A DNA stretch of 64,000 bases from Enterococcus mundtii (GTDB lineage: Bacteria > Bacillota > Bacilli > Lactobacillales > Enterococcaceae): assembly GCF_002813755.1 (NCBI RefSeq), contig NZ_CP018061.1, positions 2,222,001 to 2,286,000 of the forward strand, written 5' to 3'. The translations under genes were made by a program, and so were the position numbers. The notes under the pieces were generated by a model. The model had not been told where the DNA came from. It saw only the letters and a list, made by a program, of their open reading frames with translations, and did no database searches. Shown piece after piece: positions 17,247-26,744 of the stretch. Every line of letters starts with the position of its first letter. The stretch's first letter is position 1.

Positions 17247-20200
17247 TTAAAGTTGTAAAACTAATTTTGGCTGATGTTTCTTTTCTTGTCGATTGCTCCT
17301 CTCTGAATTGACCTTGACACTTTTTTCTGTACTAGTGACAACAAGATTTAGGAAACTTCGCTTCATCGACGGGGTGACTGATTCCATGCCTGTTCGTTCA
17401 TTTGGAACAGTCTGATGTTTCATTTCCTGTTGATTGCTCCTCTCTGAATTGACCCTGGTACTTTTTTCTGTACTAGTGACAACAAGATTTAGGAAACTTC
17501 GCTTCATTGACGGGGGGGCTGATTCCATACCTGTCCGCTCATTTGAAACCGATTGCTTTACACGATTAGGCTCTTCTATAGTAGATTCAATACTTGAGAG
17601 AGCTCTCTTTGATTGCTCTTTCGTAAACAAGTCTGGTTGATCTATCTCTCTTTTCTTTCTAAGGTTTGTTAATTGATGATCGCTTACTTTAGCTGTTACA
17701 TTCGTTTGACTAGGAATGGTGCTGGCGTGTTCTTGGATCAACGTCTGATTCAATTGGATATATTTGTCAAAGTAGCTATGATCTTGTACATATTCCAGTG
17801 CTAAAAACGTCGATAACAAACCGTTACCTAATGTCACATCATCGAGGCCTCTAGCAACACGAACTACACCATCGAAGTCTCTTCCCTCCGCTGCGTCTCT
17901 TAGGATCATTGCAACCATATCGGCATCCGATATTTGGACATTCACACGTAATACATTATTTTTTTTTAGCTCATTCCACACTGTCTCTTTCGTTAATCCA
18001 GGTTTATTTTGAAATTCAGCGATTTCTTCCACAAGACTTGTGAAACCTTCTGAGTTCAAAATACTCTCAAAATTATTCACATATTCATCCACCATCATTT
18101 TTCCAGTTTTTACCACACCTAGCTTCGTTGTTGCATATGCCATGAGATCTACTGTTCCTGAACTAAGATGACTCGTCTCATGAAGTAATGCTCTCACCTT
18201 GTTTACTCCTATTTCTTTCCCTTTCGCAAGACTCGGATCTAAGTGAAAAGCATCTGCGAAAATGACTATTCGACATTCTGGATCATAAGGAAACACCTCA
18301 GCCTTCGTTTCTATATATTCCTTATATAATGTACGAAATTCTTGTGAGTCCCCTTGGCGAACTAAATCAGAGGAGACGACCAAAATATTTTCATAATCCC
18401 AATCCGCTGTTTGCTGGAGGAATTGTCTTCCTTTTTGTACGACAGAGATCAATCGATTCAAACTTTCCAATAAGATTGGCTCTTGATTGGGTACGCTCTC
18501 CAGCTGAAAAAATTTCACCAGATAAGTTCCTATTTCCGACTCTGCGATTCTATCTTTTGTCAATGCTTCCGCAAACACTTCGATTGCTTTATCATAATAA
18601 TCGATTGATTTATCAAAGTCTCTACGCAAGTCAATCAAAAATTTCTGAAGAAACTCAGGACTCTTACTCGCGTCAAGACCGGGATATATTCGAACGCCAA
18701 TTGCCGGTTCCTTTGGCAATTCTTCAATAATCGTTTTCATAATAAGGTCTTTATTCCATTTTTGATTGTTGTAAACAACTGGTTTCGGCTCAGGAATAAA
18801 AGTAGAGATGGGATTTAGAATATTATCATTGATACGATCGATTTTCTTTTTTGTATCTGGCTTCTTATACTTAGTTTCCGCAGGTATAGTATTTCTCAAT
18901 TCGTTCCAGTATTGACCTTTCTCCGGTGACTTTGGCATTTTTTTTAACGGTGGAAGTTTTTGATTGCCAAATTTTGGAAAGGTGAATTTCCCACTTCTAC
19001 TTTTTAATAGATTGTCCGAAATCACCTTCTCTTCAATTGTTTCTAGCCGAAATCTTCCTGTATCCGGCGTATAAGACAAAACTGTCTTCCACTGGTTGAC
19101 ATCTTTTTTCAATAAGTAATACCTATTCTCTCCTTGAGGCATTAATATCAAGGGAATGTAATGATCATTAATTTTGATGTAAGATTCCCCCCACTGATTC
19201 CATCTCAGCCCTTTTTCATCTGGAGCAGAAATGAAACTTGGATCCTTTGTTGAATCAAATTCATCGATTTTTTTCATCACATCCTCTGCCAATTCTTTCG
19301 GAATGGAGGGAGAAGTCGCTTCCTCAAAATACCATTTTTTCCCCTTGCAGTTCACAGGATAGATATTCTCTCCATCGATCACATCATACCGTACTTTGTG
19401 ATTTTTAACTGGTCGAACCCTTACAGGAACGGTCTGCCCATTCATATCAATGAAATACTTAGTTTCTTGTCCACGACCTGGGATCGTCAATACTGTGCCA
19501 CTACCATACGCACTAGGATTTAAATTTGTTGCTTCTACAAAAACCTGGTCTGGATTAATGTCTTTCGATAAACGGGTAATCAGTGCTTTTTGTTCCTGCG
19601 TAAATGACACAGGACCCGAAATCACTTCCAATTGATTCCCTCTCAAATTAAACGCATTTCCGTAGACATCCCCCGTTGTTAGATCCGTCACAATCATATA
19701 TATATCATCTTTCATGTGTTTTACAGGAACTTCTAAACCAGCCTCTGGCAAACGAGCGATGCTCACGTCTTTAGGAAACACGGGAGGTTGTGTATTCAAA
19801 TTTGATGCTTTTTCTAGCATTTTTTTTACGTCACTTGCAACCCAAATTTCATTTTTCAGTGCCACTAACTCTTTGAGAATAAATTTTCCGCCATCACTTA
19901 TTAGTTCAACTCCTGGATCAATGTATCGTATTAGATGAACGAGCAGCAAATTGGATTCAGAAAAATTTGGAATAAACTGTCCACCTAGACGAATCGCCTG
20001 TCTAATCCCTCCGGTCGCAATTGCTTTTGCCATCCCTAAAGCAAATTTCATGTTAAGAGAAGTGACTTGTCCTAAGAAAGGAATCAACAGAAGGGCATCA
20101 AGCACGCAAGAAGGAACTGCCACGGAAGCATCTTGATTGCCAATCCCTATCACACAATCGTAAAACGGGATAATCGACTGAAGCACCTCCAACACCTGAT

Positions 20201-23200
20201 CACTGATGGTACGATCATTTCCTGATTGATACAAATTTTGGTATAGATTATCCCGATGTTTACTAGCTAATCCCTCAATGAAAGAGTGTGTTTCTTTCCC
20301 CTGAGATAGTCTTTTATCACGATTTATAAATTTATAAAACAAAAATTCACGGTTTCCAATCTGAACGCCGTTTTCTATCTCTTTGTAACCTCCACGCAAA
20401 TGCTCTTTCTGGTTAAACAACCCGTTTATGAGGTATAACATAGGCTTGTTATCTACTCGATAGAATACATAACCTCCAGATTCATCTAATTTCTTCAATC
20501 CATAGCAACGTTCTTCATTTCCTTTCACTGCCACAAACAGATCGGTGTTCTCTAATTCAAGTTCAATGATCAAGTCAGGTGGAAGACGATATCCATTGGG
20601 AATCGTTGAAACCTCCATGACATGTTTTAATTTGGCAGTTGCCTCATAGATCTGCGTTTCAGGCGAGAACATAAACTCTTGCTCTTTCTCGTTAAACTTT
20701 AACAGAGCAAACTCTATCAGTTTTTGATCGAATGGATAATAGGCGTCTGACACGGCTTTCGTCAATCGCGTATACCACTCTTCTAGATTCGGGGGCGTAT
20801 AGTTACGGCATGCAGTAAGTGCTCCAGAGAGATAGTCTTGTTCTATCGCATAAGAAGTAAATAATCTTGCTCGATCTTTGTCATATTGAGCGCATAACTG
20901 TGCTACTTCTTTGGCTAAAACCTGTTTTCGACGCCAATTGATTGCTTCTTTTTGATATGTGCCATAAGCTTCATAAAGTGATTCCAAACTTTCTCTAAGA
21001 ATAAAATAACTGTTTTTCCAATAGTTCAAGAAAGTGTTCACAGCAACTTCTTGATAATTTCCTTCTTCCAAGGCTTTAAGTAAAAGACCTGGATTTAACT
21101 GGGCAACAGCTAACATAGCGGGCGTGACAATATAACGCAATTCATCCAACCTTTTCACACCAGTTTTACTGATTTTTTCCCAATATAGACTACCAAATTT
21201 TTGAATTTCTTCTTGGGTGAACGATGTGCGAATTCCTGCATCTTCTAATAACCTCGTTCCTGTGAGCTGCATCAAGGAATTATAATTAGAGATAGGGGTC
21301 TCATCGGGTAACATACTGACATCCAGTAAATAATTAGGTAACACTTCTTTGAGAAACAGTACCCATAATTTTTTAACAACTGTGAGTTTGTCTTCAGGGA
21401 TTTCCAAAACCTTAGTCTCTGCATTCAATTCGTCAATTTCAAATAACTTTCTGAGACTACCAATAGTAAATTGGGATGGATCGGGTGAATCGAGGATTTT
21501 CTTGAGCATGTATACCTCAACCGAGCTACCTAGTACATTTTCAAACACCCAATTCATAATGGTCGATCGCGCAGCTCTATCCGAAATTTTTTCTCCTTGT
21601 CCACCGCCGTAAAGTTTTAATTGGTTTAAAATCACTTTAGAGAATTTTTGTAGTTTGTCATAACTGAGAACCATCCCTGTTCCTTCTTGTGTAAACCATG
21701 TTCCCATTGCAACGAGGATGTTGGCTTGGGTTGCTTCCCCTTTTAATACCCCTTCTTGACGGAAAAACTGTGCTACTTGGGCCTTCAAATTAGGATCACG
21801 CCAATTGGGTGCTACATAATTTGGCCTTTGGTTCTCATTCATGTTGGAAGATTGCGTACTCGTTACTATTTTGGGTGTTGTTGTGGGTGTTACTGATTTT
21901 GTGGAGGTTTTCTCCTCTTTTGATGGTTCAGCAGGCGTTATAGGGAGGCCACTAGCCATATCATATAACCAGTTTTTAAAGGTCACTTCTGCCTTTTCAT
22001 CTGCAATCTCTGCACCGGCATTTTTTCCAAGAATAAGATTTGCCAACATTTTCACATTAGTGCTATTGATTTTCACTTCATCGTTCACTTTTATCGTTGC
22101 CCATTCTGCTGTTTTTAAAATTAGCTCATTCGGCTTAGTGATGTCCACCTTGATATCTCTCGCAGCTAAAAAATAAACGATTTTTTTCTGTATGTTCTCT
22201 TTTTGTTGCTCTGTCAGTTCAAGTATGCTCTCCTTCTGGTCCTCGATAGCAATATCTGTGATAAGAACTGCATTATTTTCACGAGTAAACGCGTCAATCT
22301 TTTCTTGCTGCACAACAGTTGTTTCAATTTCACTGATGTCGATAGCATCCCATTCCCTGCTCTCTTTATAGGTATAGTCGATTTGTACATTATTATTCTC
22401 CCATTGAAGTATAATATAGCGAGCGTCTTTTGCTGTTACCTCTTCTTCACTGCTCCCATATTCCGCTTGTATGATCCTTGCTATTTGTATTTCCCTTTCG
22501 ATAATCGCTTCGTACGTAGGTCCTTCAAGAAGCCACACTTGTAATTGTCGAACTAATTCACTTGTAGTAGGATGTTTAAAAGAGATCCCACGATCCCGCA
22601 AAAATTTTTTAACAACTTCATTCACCGCAGGCGTTTTTCCTCGTTGATCGAAAATCAACTGATGATGATAGAACTTACTGATTGGCTGCGCTTTAGAAAT
22701 AGTTGGCGAGCGATCATTGATGAAATCACTAAAAAGTTGCTTACTTTCTTTATTTTGTAAATTTAATCGTACGACGTTCTGATTTTCTATTTTCCCTAAT
22801 TGATAATGAATCGTCTCAGGACTCACTTCCTTGAAAGTATATCCTTCCAATAAAGTATTACTCTTCCATTGATTAAAAATCTCTTGTGTTTTAATAGAGG
22901 ACCAAAATTCCCCAAATCGAATGTCCGTTAGTCCATATGTTTTTGCGATAAAATATGCTAAGAACTGTTCTCTTTCAGAGGTATCATTGCTTTCACTTGT
23001 TCCCCCTTTTTCAATCCATTGAAATTGTGCTTTTTCTAACTCATTGCTCGTGGTGTCTTTGATCTCGATTCCTGCTTTAGAAAAAAACTCCTTCAATTTT
23101 TGATTCACCATGTTTGTTTCATCTCGTCTTAAAAAAAGGCCAAAATGAAAATAGAGAATTGGTAACGGTTCGGAATAATGTGTCACAGGAGATACATTCT

Positions 23201-26200
23201 TGACAATATCGACAACGATTGTATGCACTAATGCTAAATCAGAATCTTCCATAGTGGACGGTATCACTTTCATCTCACTGGTTTCTGTCACTTTTCCCTT
23301 CTCTACTGGTAGCTTTAGCTCAATAAATTGGTAATTACTTAACATATTGTTAGTTTTCCATTGGAAATAAATATTTGTTTCCTCGACAGCAGTTAGATTT
23401 TGTCTCACCATTCCGTACCCCGCAAGAATGTTCGGAACAAGTTGTTTTTGCCTTTCTAAAATCTTTGAATCTACCTGCCCATCATTTATCCATTCATGTG
23501 CGGCTAGAACGATTCCCTGTGGTGATCGATCATCATTAAAAAACTGTTGACTATAGAGAAATTTCTGCACGAATTGATTGGCGTTCTTTGTTTTTTCCCG
23601 ATCTTGAAACAGTTCATAGTCGTACCATAAGGGGATAAGCGGTTCTTCTATAGAAATGGGTAAAGGCAATTTCTTCATATAAGCGACATGCATGTTGTTC
23701 ACCGTTGTCACGATATCCACAGGGAGTGAGCCATAGGTATTCGGCCGAACAGAAGTGATTATTCCAATTAGATCATTGTTTAAGATGTCTACTTCCTCAT
23801 GTCCCTTGGCTGGAAAAAAATTGTAGTCTCTAAAAATATTATTGTTTCGCCATTGCAATATGATAGCAATCGCACGAGTATCCGCTATTGTTTGGCCTGT
23901 TAGTCCCGAAGAATTAAGGATGATTTCAGCAACCTGTTTGTTTCTACTTAATTCAACCTCTTTTCCGTCTCTTCTTAGAAACTCTTGTGTGGCAAGAATC
24001 AACTGAAGGGGAGATAAATTCTCACAGGGGACTTTTTGTTCACATAGAAATTTTTTGACTGCATCATTGACATTTTGCGTTAGATTGATCTTATTGAACA
24101 TCTCCTGTTCATACCACATAGGTGCTAATTTCTCAGAAGTTGGTACAGGAGAAGGTTTCCCCTCTAAAAATGCAACAATTATACTATTAATTTTATTCAA
24201 CCGTTCGCCAAAAGCTTTTTCATCAACTTCCGAATTTTCTTTTATCGTAGATGCTCCCTTTTTCTTTTGGCGCTTAGCATCGTTCATTTGAGGGAGAATT
24301 GCGCCATCTCCTTTTTTTGATATTCTCGTAGGTGTAGTTGACATGGATTGACTAGTATTGAATATTGGTATTACCGTATATGCTTTTTCTAAAGATTTAA
24401 ATTGATAATTTTTAAAAAGATTATTATTTCGCCATTGCATCAAAATGCTAGCTACCGTCTCATCGGTCAATTTGCGAGGAGGTAATCCTGAAACACGCAG
24501 AATAATCTCTGCAACTTGTTTTCTTTTACTTCTCTCCGTTTCCACATCATCTACTCTTTCCCAATGTTGTATTTCAAGAAGCAATTCTTGCCCAGACATA
24601 GTTGAACACCGTCGTTTTTTTTGACAGATAAAAACATTCACTGAATCGTTCACTTTGTCAATTGCATCTCGCCTTTCAAAAAGCGCACGATCATACCACA
24701 AAGGTGGTAAATTTTCTGGTATCTGCCCCTTCAACATCCCATCAAGCATTTGACCATACATATATTTCGTAAAAACCATTTGTAATTTTATTCGTGTCTC
24801 TAGAGGTATTTCTTCGGTTGATTGTAATTGTGGATCAAGCATTACTGGTGGTAACGAAGTAGTTGTTTTTAGTGGAAGGTTCGTGGCTTCATGATTGTCT
24901 TCTTCTTTTGCAGTTGATTTTGGCGGCAATGCAAACGTGTAATCTTTAAAAATATTATTGTTTCTCCATTGAATAATAATCTCTTCGCCTCTTTTGTCGG
25001 ATAACCCTTGACTGGACAATCCCAGAGTCTTCAAAATCAATTGTGCAACTTGTAGTTTTCTAGCTAATTTATTGTTTTCTCCCGCTTTCCTTATCCAGTT
25101 CTTTACTGCATTAAATAATTGAAGTGTAGACAGCCCTTCACAAGGGATACTTTGCTCACATAAGAATTTCGTCAGCGCTTGATTAACTTTTGCTATTTCG
25201 CCTCGCTTTTCATAGACCTCATAATCATACCAAAACGGTTCAAGTTGGCTAGCTGTAGATTCTGGTGAGGGTGAATTATCAAGGTAAGCCATAATGATAT
25301 AATTTAATTTCATTAATGTCTCCCTAGACAATACTTGATAAGACTTCATCTCTGGATCGTTAGAAACAGAATGATCGCTTTGCATTTGTCGATCAGTAGG
25401 AATGGGTTTAGCTTCGGCTGCTAAAAATTGAAGTCCTACCGTTTTCTGGACAAATCTATCTATCCTTCCTAAAAAGTCACTTGCCAACTGATGTATCTGT
25501 GTCAAAACACGCCTTTCTTCCGATTTCAATGCTGGTTGTGTTTCTGATTTTAGGTTTGATATTTTTTCCTGATAGCTATTTTCTGGTTTTTTCTGATTTA
25601 CTTTCTTTATGAAAGTCTTATGTGAAAGGACATTATCATTGGGATGAGTTTTCATTGAAAGGTTCATATTCTTTTGTGTTTGAGGCTCATCTGGACCATG
25701 TTTCCCATAGTCCACAGAAAAAGTACGCAACAACAAGTCAAGAAAATGTGACATCACCGATCCACCATTTGCTCCTGCCTGTTCTTTCGTATAATTCGTA
25801 TGTTCGTATTCACGGAAAAACTGAGAAAACGTCTCGCTTAATCCATCCCAAAAATGGTCTGTTTCATTGCTCATTTTATCTGTTGATTGACTTTTTTTGT
25901 CAGTTGTATTCCCATGTTGGCTCTGCTTATTTTCTAAGGAAGTTTGAAAGATCTCTCTTAGCTTTTCGAGCTTTTCATTTGCTTTAAATTGATTGGCCTC
26001 AGGAGTGGAGTTATTTGACATGCGGTGAAAAGAAAAATGTCGGTGTTGACTTCTTTGCGTTGGTCTTTCCTCATTTTCTCTCTTTGCTTTTGCGACGGCT
26101 ACTTTACAAACCGTTCTTAACTGTGTTTGTTCAATCTCTTCTCCCCAGAAAATCCATTTTTTCATTTGCGTGGCTCTTTTCGTGACCGTACAATTCATCA

Positions 26201-26744
26201 GTTCTTCGATATCATGCGCGATTTTGTGAATAGAAAGGCTGAATTCATGCGCTACTTCCGCAATATCGGCTTTTAGTTCTAAATTTTGGCGCGGGTAAAA
26301 AGGGAGGGTTTGAGTAGAAGAATTATTTGTAGTATTGATGGTCGGTTCTATCTGTGGATCAGCTAGGAAACTGGGGGGGATATTCTCTATCAAGGGTACT
26401 TGGCTTCGGTGGTGGATTAGGTTAGGATTGACGGTAGAACTTGAGTGAAAGGAATGGATCCTTGTCTGATTACCTTCACTTCTCAGATCAATACGGGTGT
26501 CTGCTTCGAAAGCTGTAGTAGGAGAACTTCTTTGATTGAGACGATCAACTGGTGGAACGATCGCACCCAAGGTCATCCATGTATACAACCATCCTACTGG
26601 GTGTCGGATTCCTTGCTCTGTTAAGGTATGTCCAGAATTTGATGCGATAAAATTTAAAACTTGTTGCGCGTGTTTTTCATTCATTTCATCATTGCGTTTG
26701 TTGTTGAACAGACCGCTTTCTCTTCTAAAATCATCTTGTGGCAT
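17247..26744 (-). CDS. Giant repeat-containing toxin-like protein with metalloprotease motif
   Basis: One intact frame encodes about 3165 residues. No signal peptide is seen. Residues ~1-450 are charged and low in recognisable structure. Six repeats of 150-195 residues follow (about 455-1460), each ending in a QWRNNN-like box, then two degenerate copies to about 1740. A helical/β region follows, then a hydrophobic stretch near 2190-2330 (IPFYDCVIGIG, LDALLLIPFLGQ) like the membrane-insertion segments of large dermonecrotic-type toxins. Near 2857 is HETSHLSSGTVDLMAY, close to the aspzincin HExxH...GTxD zinc-protease motif. The end carries a 47-residue tandem duplication. AAGGAG lies 8 bases before the ATG at 26744; the GTG at 26753 overlaps it. 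Toxin function is inferred. Confidence 0.7.
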   Translation of the reverse strand: MPQDDFRRESGLFNNKRNDEMNEKHAQQVLNFIASNSGHTLTEQGIRHPVGWLYTWMTLGAIVPPVDRLNQRSSPTTAFEADTRIDLRSEGNQTRIHSFHSSSTVNPNLIHHRSQVPLIENIPPSFLADPQIEPTINTTNNSSTQTLPFYPRQNLELKADIAEVAHEFSLSIHKIAHDIEELMNCTVTKRATQMKKWIFWGEEIEQTQLRTVCKVAVAKAKRENEERPTQRSQHRHFSFHRMSNNSTPEANQFKANEKLEKLREIFQTSLENKQSQHGNTTDKKSQSTDKMSNETDHFWDGLSETFSQFFREYEHTNYTKEQAGANGGSVMSHFLDLLLRTFSVDYGKHGPDEPQTQKNMNLSMKTHPNDNVLSHKTFIKKVNQKKPENSYQEKISNLKSETQPALKSEERRVLTQIHQLASDFLGRIDRFVQKTVGLQFLAAEAKPIPTDRQMQSDHSVSNDPEMKSYQVLSRETLMKLNYIIMAYLDNSPSPESTASQLEPFWYDYEVYEKRGEIAKVNQALTKFLCEQSIPCEGLSTLQLFNAVKNWIRKAGENNKLARKLQVAQLILKTLGLSSQGLSDKRGEEIIIQWRNNNIFKDYTFALPPKSTAKEEDNHEATNLPLKTTTSLPPVMLDPQLQSTEEIPLETRIKLQMVFTKYMYGQMLDGMLKGQIPENLPPLWYDRALFERRDAIDKVNDSVNVFICQKKRRCSTMSGQELLLEIQHWERVDDVETERSKRKQVAEIILRVSGLPPRKLTDETVASILMQWRNNNLFKNYQFKSLEKAYTVIPIFNTSQSMSTTPTRISKKGDGAILPQMNDAKRQKKKGASTIKENSEVDEKAFGERLNKINSIIVAFLEGKPSPVPTSEKLAPMWYEQEMFNKINLTQNVNDAVKKFLCEQKVPCENLSPLQLILATQEFLRRDGKEVELSRNKQVAEIILNSSGLTGQTIADTRAIAIILQWRNNNIFRDYNFFPAKGHEEVDILNNDLIGIITSVRPNTYGSLPVDIVTTVNNMHVAYMKKLPLPISIEEPLIPLWYDYELFQDREKTKNANQFVQKFLYSQQFFNDDRSPQGIVLAAHEWINDGQVDSKILERQKQLVPNILAGYGMVRQNLTAVEETNIYFQWKTNNMLSNYQFIELKLPVEKGKVTETSEMKVIPSTMEDSDLALVHTIVVDIVKNVSPVTHYSEPLPILYFHFGLFLRRDETNMVNQKLKEFFSKAGIEIKDTTSNELEKAQFQWIEKGGTSESNDTSEREQFLAYFIAKTYGLTDIRFGEFWSSIKTQEIFNQWKSNTLLEGYTFKEVSPETIHYQLGKIENQNVVRLNLQNKESKQLFSDFINDRSPTISKAQPISKFYHHQLIFDQRGKTPAVNEVVKKFLRDRGISFKHPTTSELVRQLQVWLLEGPTYEAIIEREIQIARIIQAEYGSSEEEVTAKDARYIILQWENNNVQIDYTYKESREWDAIDISEIETTVVQQEKIDAFTRENNAVLITDIAIEDQKESILELTEQQKENIQKKIVYFLAARDIKVDITKPNELILKTAEWATIKVNDEVKINSTNVKMLANLILGKNAGAEIADEKAEVTFKNWLYDMASGLPITPAEPSKEEKTSTKSVTPTTTPKIVTSTQSSNMNENQRPNYVAPNWRDPNLKAQVAQFFRQEGVLKGEATQANILVAMGTWFTQEGTGMVLSYDKLQKFSKVILNQLKLYGGGQGEKISDRAARSTIMNWVFENVLGSSVEVYMLKKILDSPDPSQFTIGSLRKLFEIDELNAETKVLEIPEDKLTVVKKLWVLFLKEVLPNYLLDVSMLPDETPISNYNSLMQLTGTRLLEDAGIRTSFTQEEIQKFGSLYWEKISKTGVKRLDELRYIVTPAMLAVAQLNPGLLLKALEEGNYQEVAVNTFLNYWKNSYFILRESLESLYEAYGTYQKEAINWRRKQVLAKEVAQLCAQYDKDRARLFTSYAIEQDYLSGALTACRNYTPPNLEEWYTRLTKAVSDAYYPFDQKLIEFALLKFNEKEQEFMFSPETQIYEATAKLKHVMEVSTIPNGYRLPPDLIIELELENTDLFVAVKGNEERCYGLKKLDESGGYVFYRVDNKPMLYLINGLFNQKEHLRGGYKEIENGVQIGNREFLFYKFINRDKRLSQGKETHSFIEGLASKHRDNLYQNLYQSGNDRTISDQVLEVLQSIIPFYDCVIGIGNQDASVAVPSCVLDALLLIPFLGQVTSLNMKFALGMAKAIATGGIRQAIRLGGQFIPNFSESNLLLVHLIRYIDPGVELISDGGKFILKELVALKNEIWVASDVKKMLEKASNLNTQPPVFPKDVSIARLPEAGLEVPVKHMKDDIYMIVTDLTTGDVYGNAFNLRGNQLEVISGPVSFTQEQKALITRLSKDINPDQVFVEATNLNPSAYGSGTVLTIPGRGQETKYFIDMNGQTVPVRVRPVKNHKVRYDVIDGENIYPVNCKGKKWYFEEATSPSIPKELAEDVMKKIDEFDSTKDPSFISAPDEKGLRWNQWGESYIKINDHYIPLILMPQGENRYYLLKKDVNQWKTVLSYTPDTGRFRLETIEEKVISDNLLKSRSGKFTFPKFGNQKLPPLKKMPKSPEKGQYWNELRNTIPAETKYKKPDTKKKIDRINDNILNPISTFIPEPKPVVYNNQKWNKDLIMKTIIEELPKEPAIGVRIYPGLDASKSPEFLQKFLIDLRRDFDKSIDYYDKAIEVFAEALTKDRIAESEIGTYLVKFFQLESVPNQEPILLESLNRLISVVQKGRQFLQQTADWDYENILVVSSDLVRQGDSQEFRTLYKEYIETKAEVFPYDPECRIVIFADAFHLDPSLAKGKEIGVNKVRALLHETSHLSSGTVDLMAYATTKLGVVKTGKMMVDEYVNNFESILNSEGFTSLVEEIAEFQNKPGLTKETVWNELKKNNVLRVNVQISDADMVAMILRDAAEGRDFDGVVRVARGLDDVTLGNGLLSTFLALEYVQDHSYFDKYIQLNQTLIQEHASTIPSQTNVTAKVSDHQLTNLRKKREIDQPDLFTKEQSKRALSSIESTIEEPNRVKQSVSNERTGMESAPPSMKRSFLNLVVTSTEKSTRVNSERSNQQEMKHQTVPNERTGMESVTPSMKRSFLNLVVTSTEKSVKVNSERSNRQEKKHQPKLVLQL
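17272..17553 (-). repeat. Two 141-bp tandem copies at the 3' end of the giant gene
   Basis: Copies 17272-17412 and 17413-17553 are nearly identical in DNA, with an exact period of 141 bp (47 codons) that keeps the frame. Each encodes a unit with NERTGMES, PSMKRSFLNLVVTSTEKS and VNSERSN. Near-identity at the DNA level points to a recent duplication. Confidence 0.9.
22390..25350 (-). repeat. Six large in-frame repeats of the giant gene
   Basis: The box QWRNNN or a variant recurs at about 24960, 24430, 23845, 23355, 22860 and 22400, giving steps of 460-585 bp. Each unit runs: helix, WYDYELF-like motif, R-x(5)-VN-x(3)-V-x(2)-FL, helix with WI, KQVAEIIL-x(2)-GL, then QW(R/K)NNN-x(2)-xYxF. Repeats 1-3 carry a cysteine pair (FLCEQ-x(2)-PCE type); repeats 4-6 have lost it. 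Confidence 0.85.

Noticed and set aside
17247..26744. Phage tape-measure protein
   Set aside because: There are no phage structural genes nearby, and the repeats have Trp/Asn-rich motifs rather than the long regular helices of tape measures.
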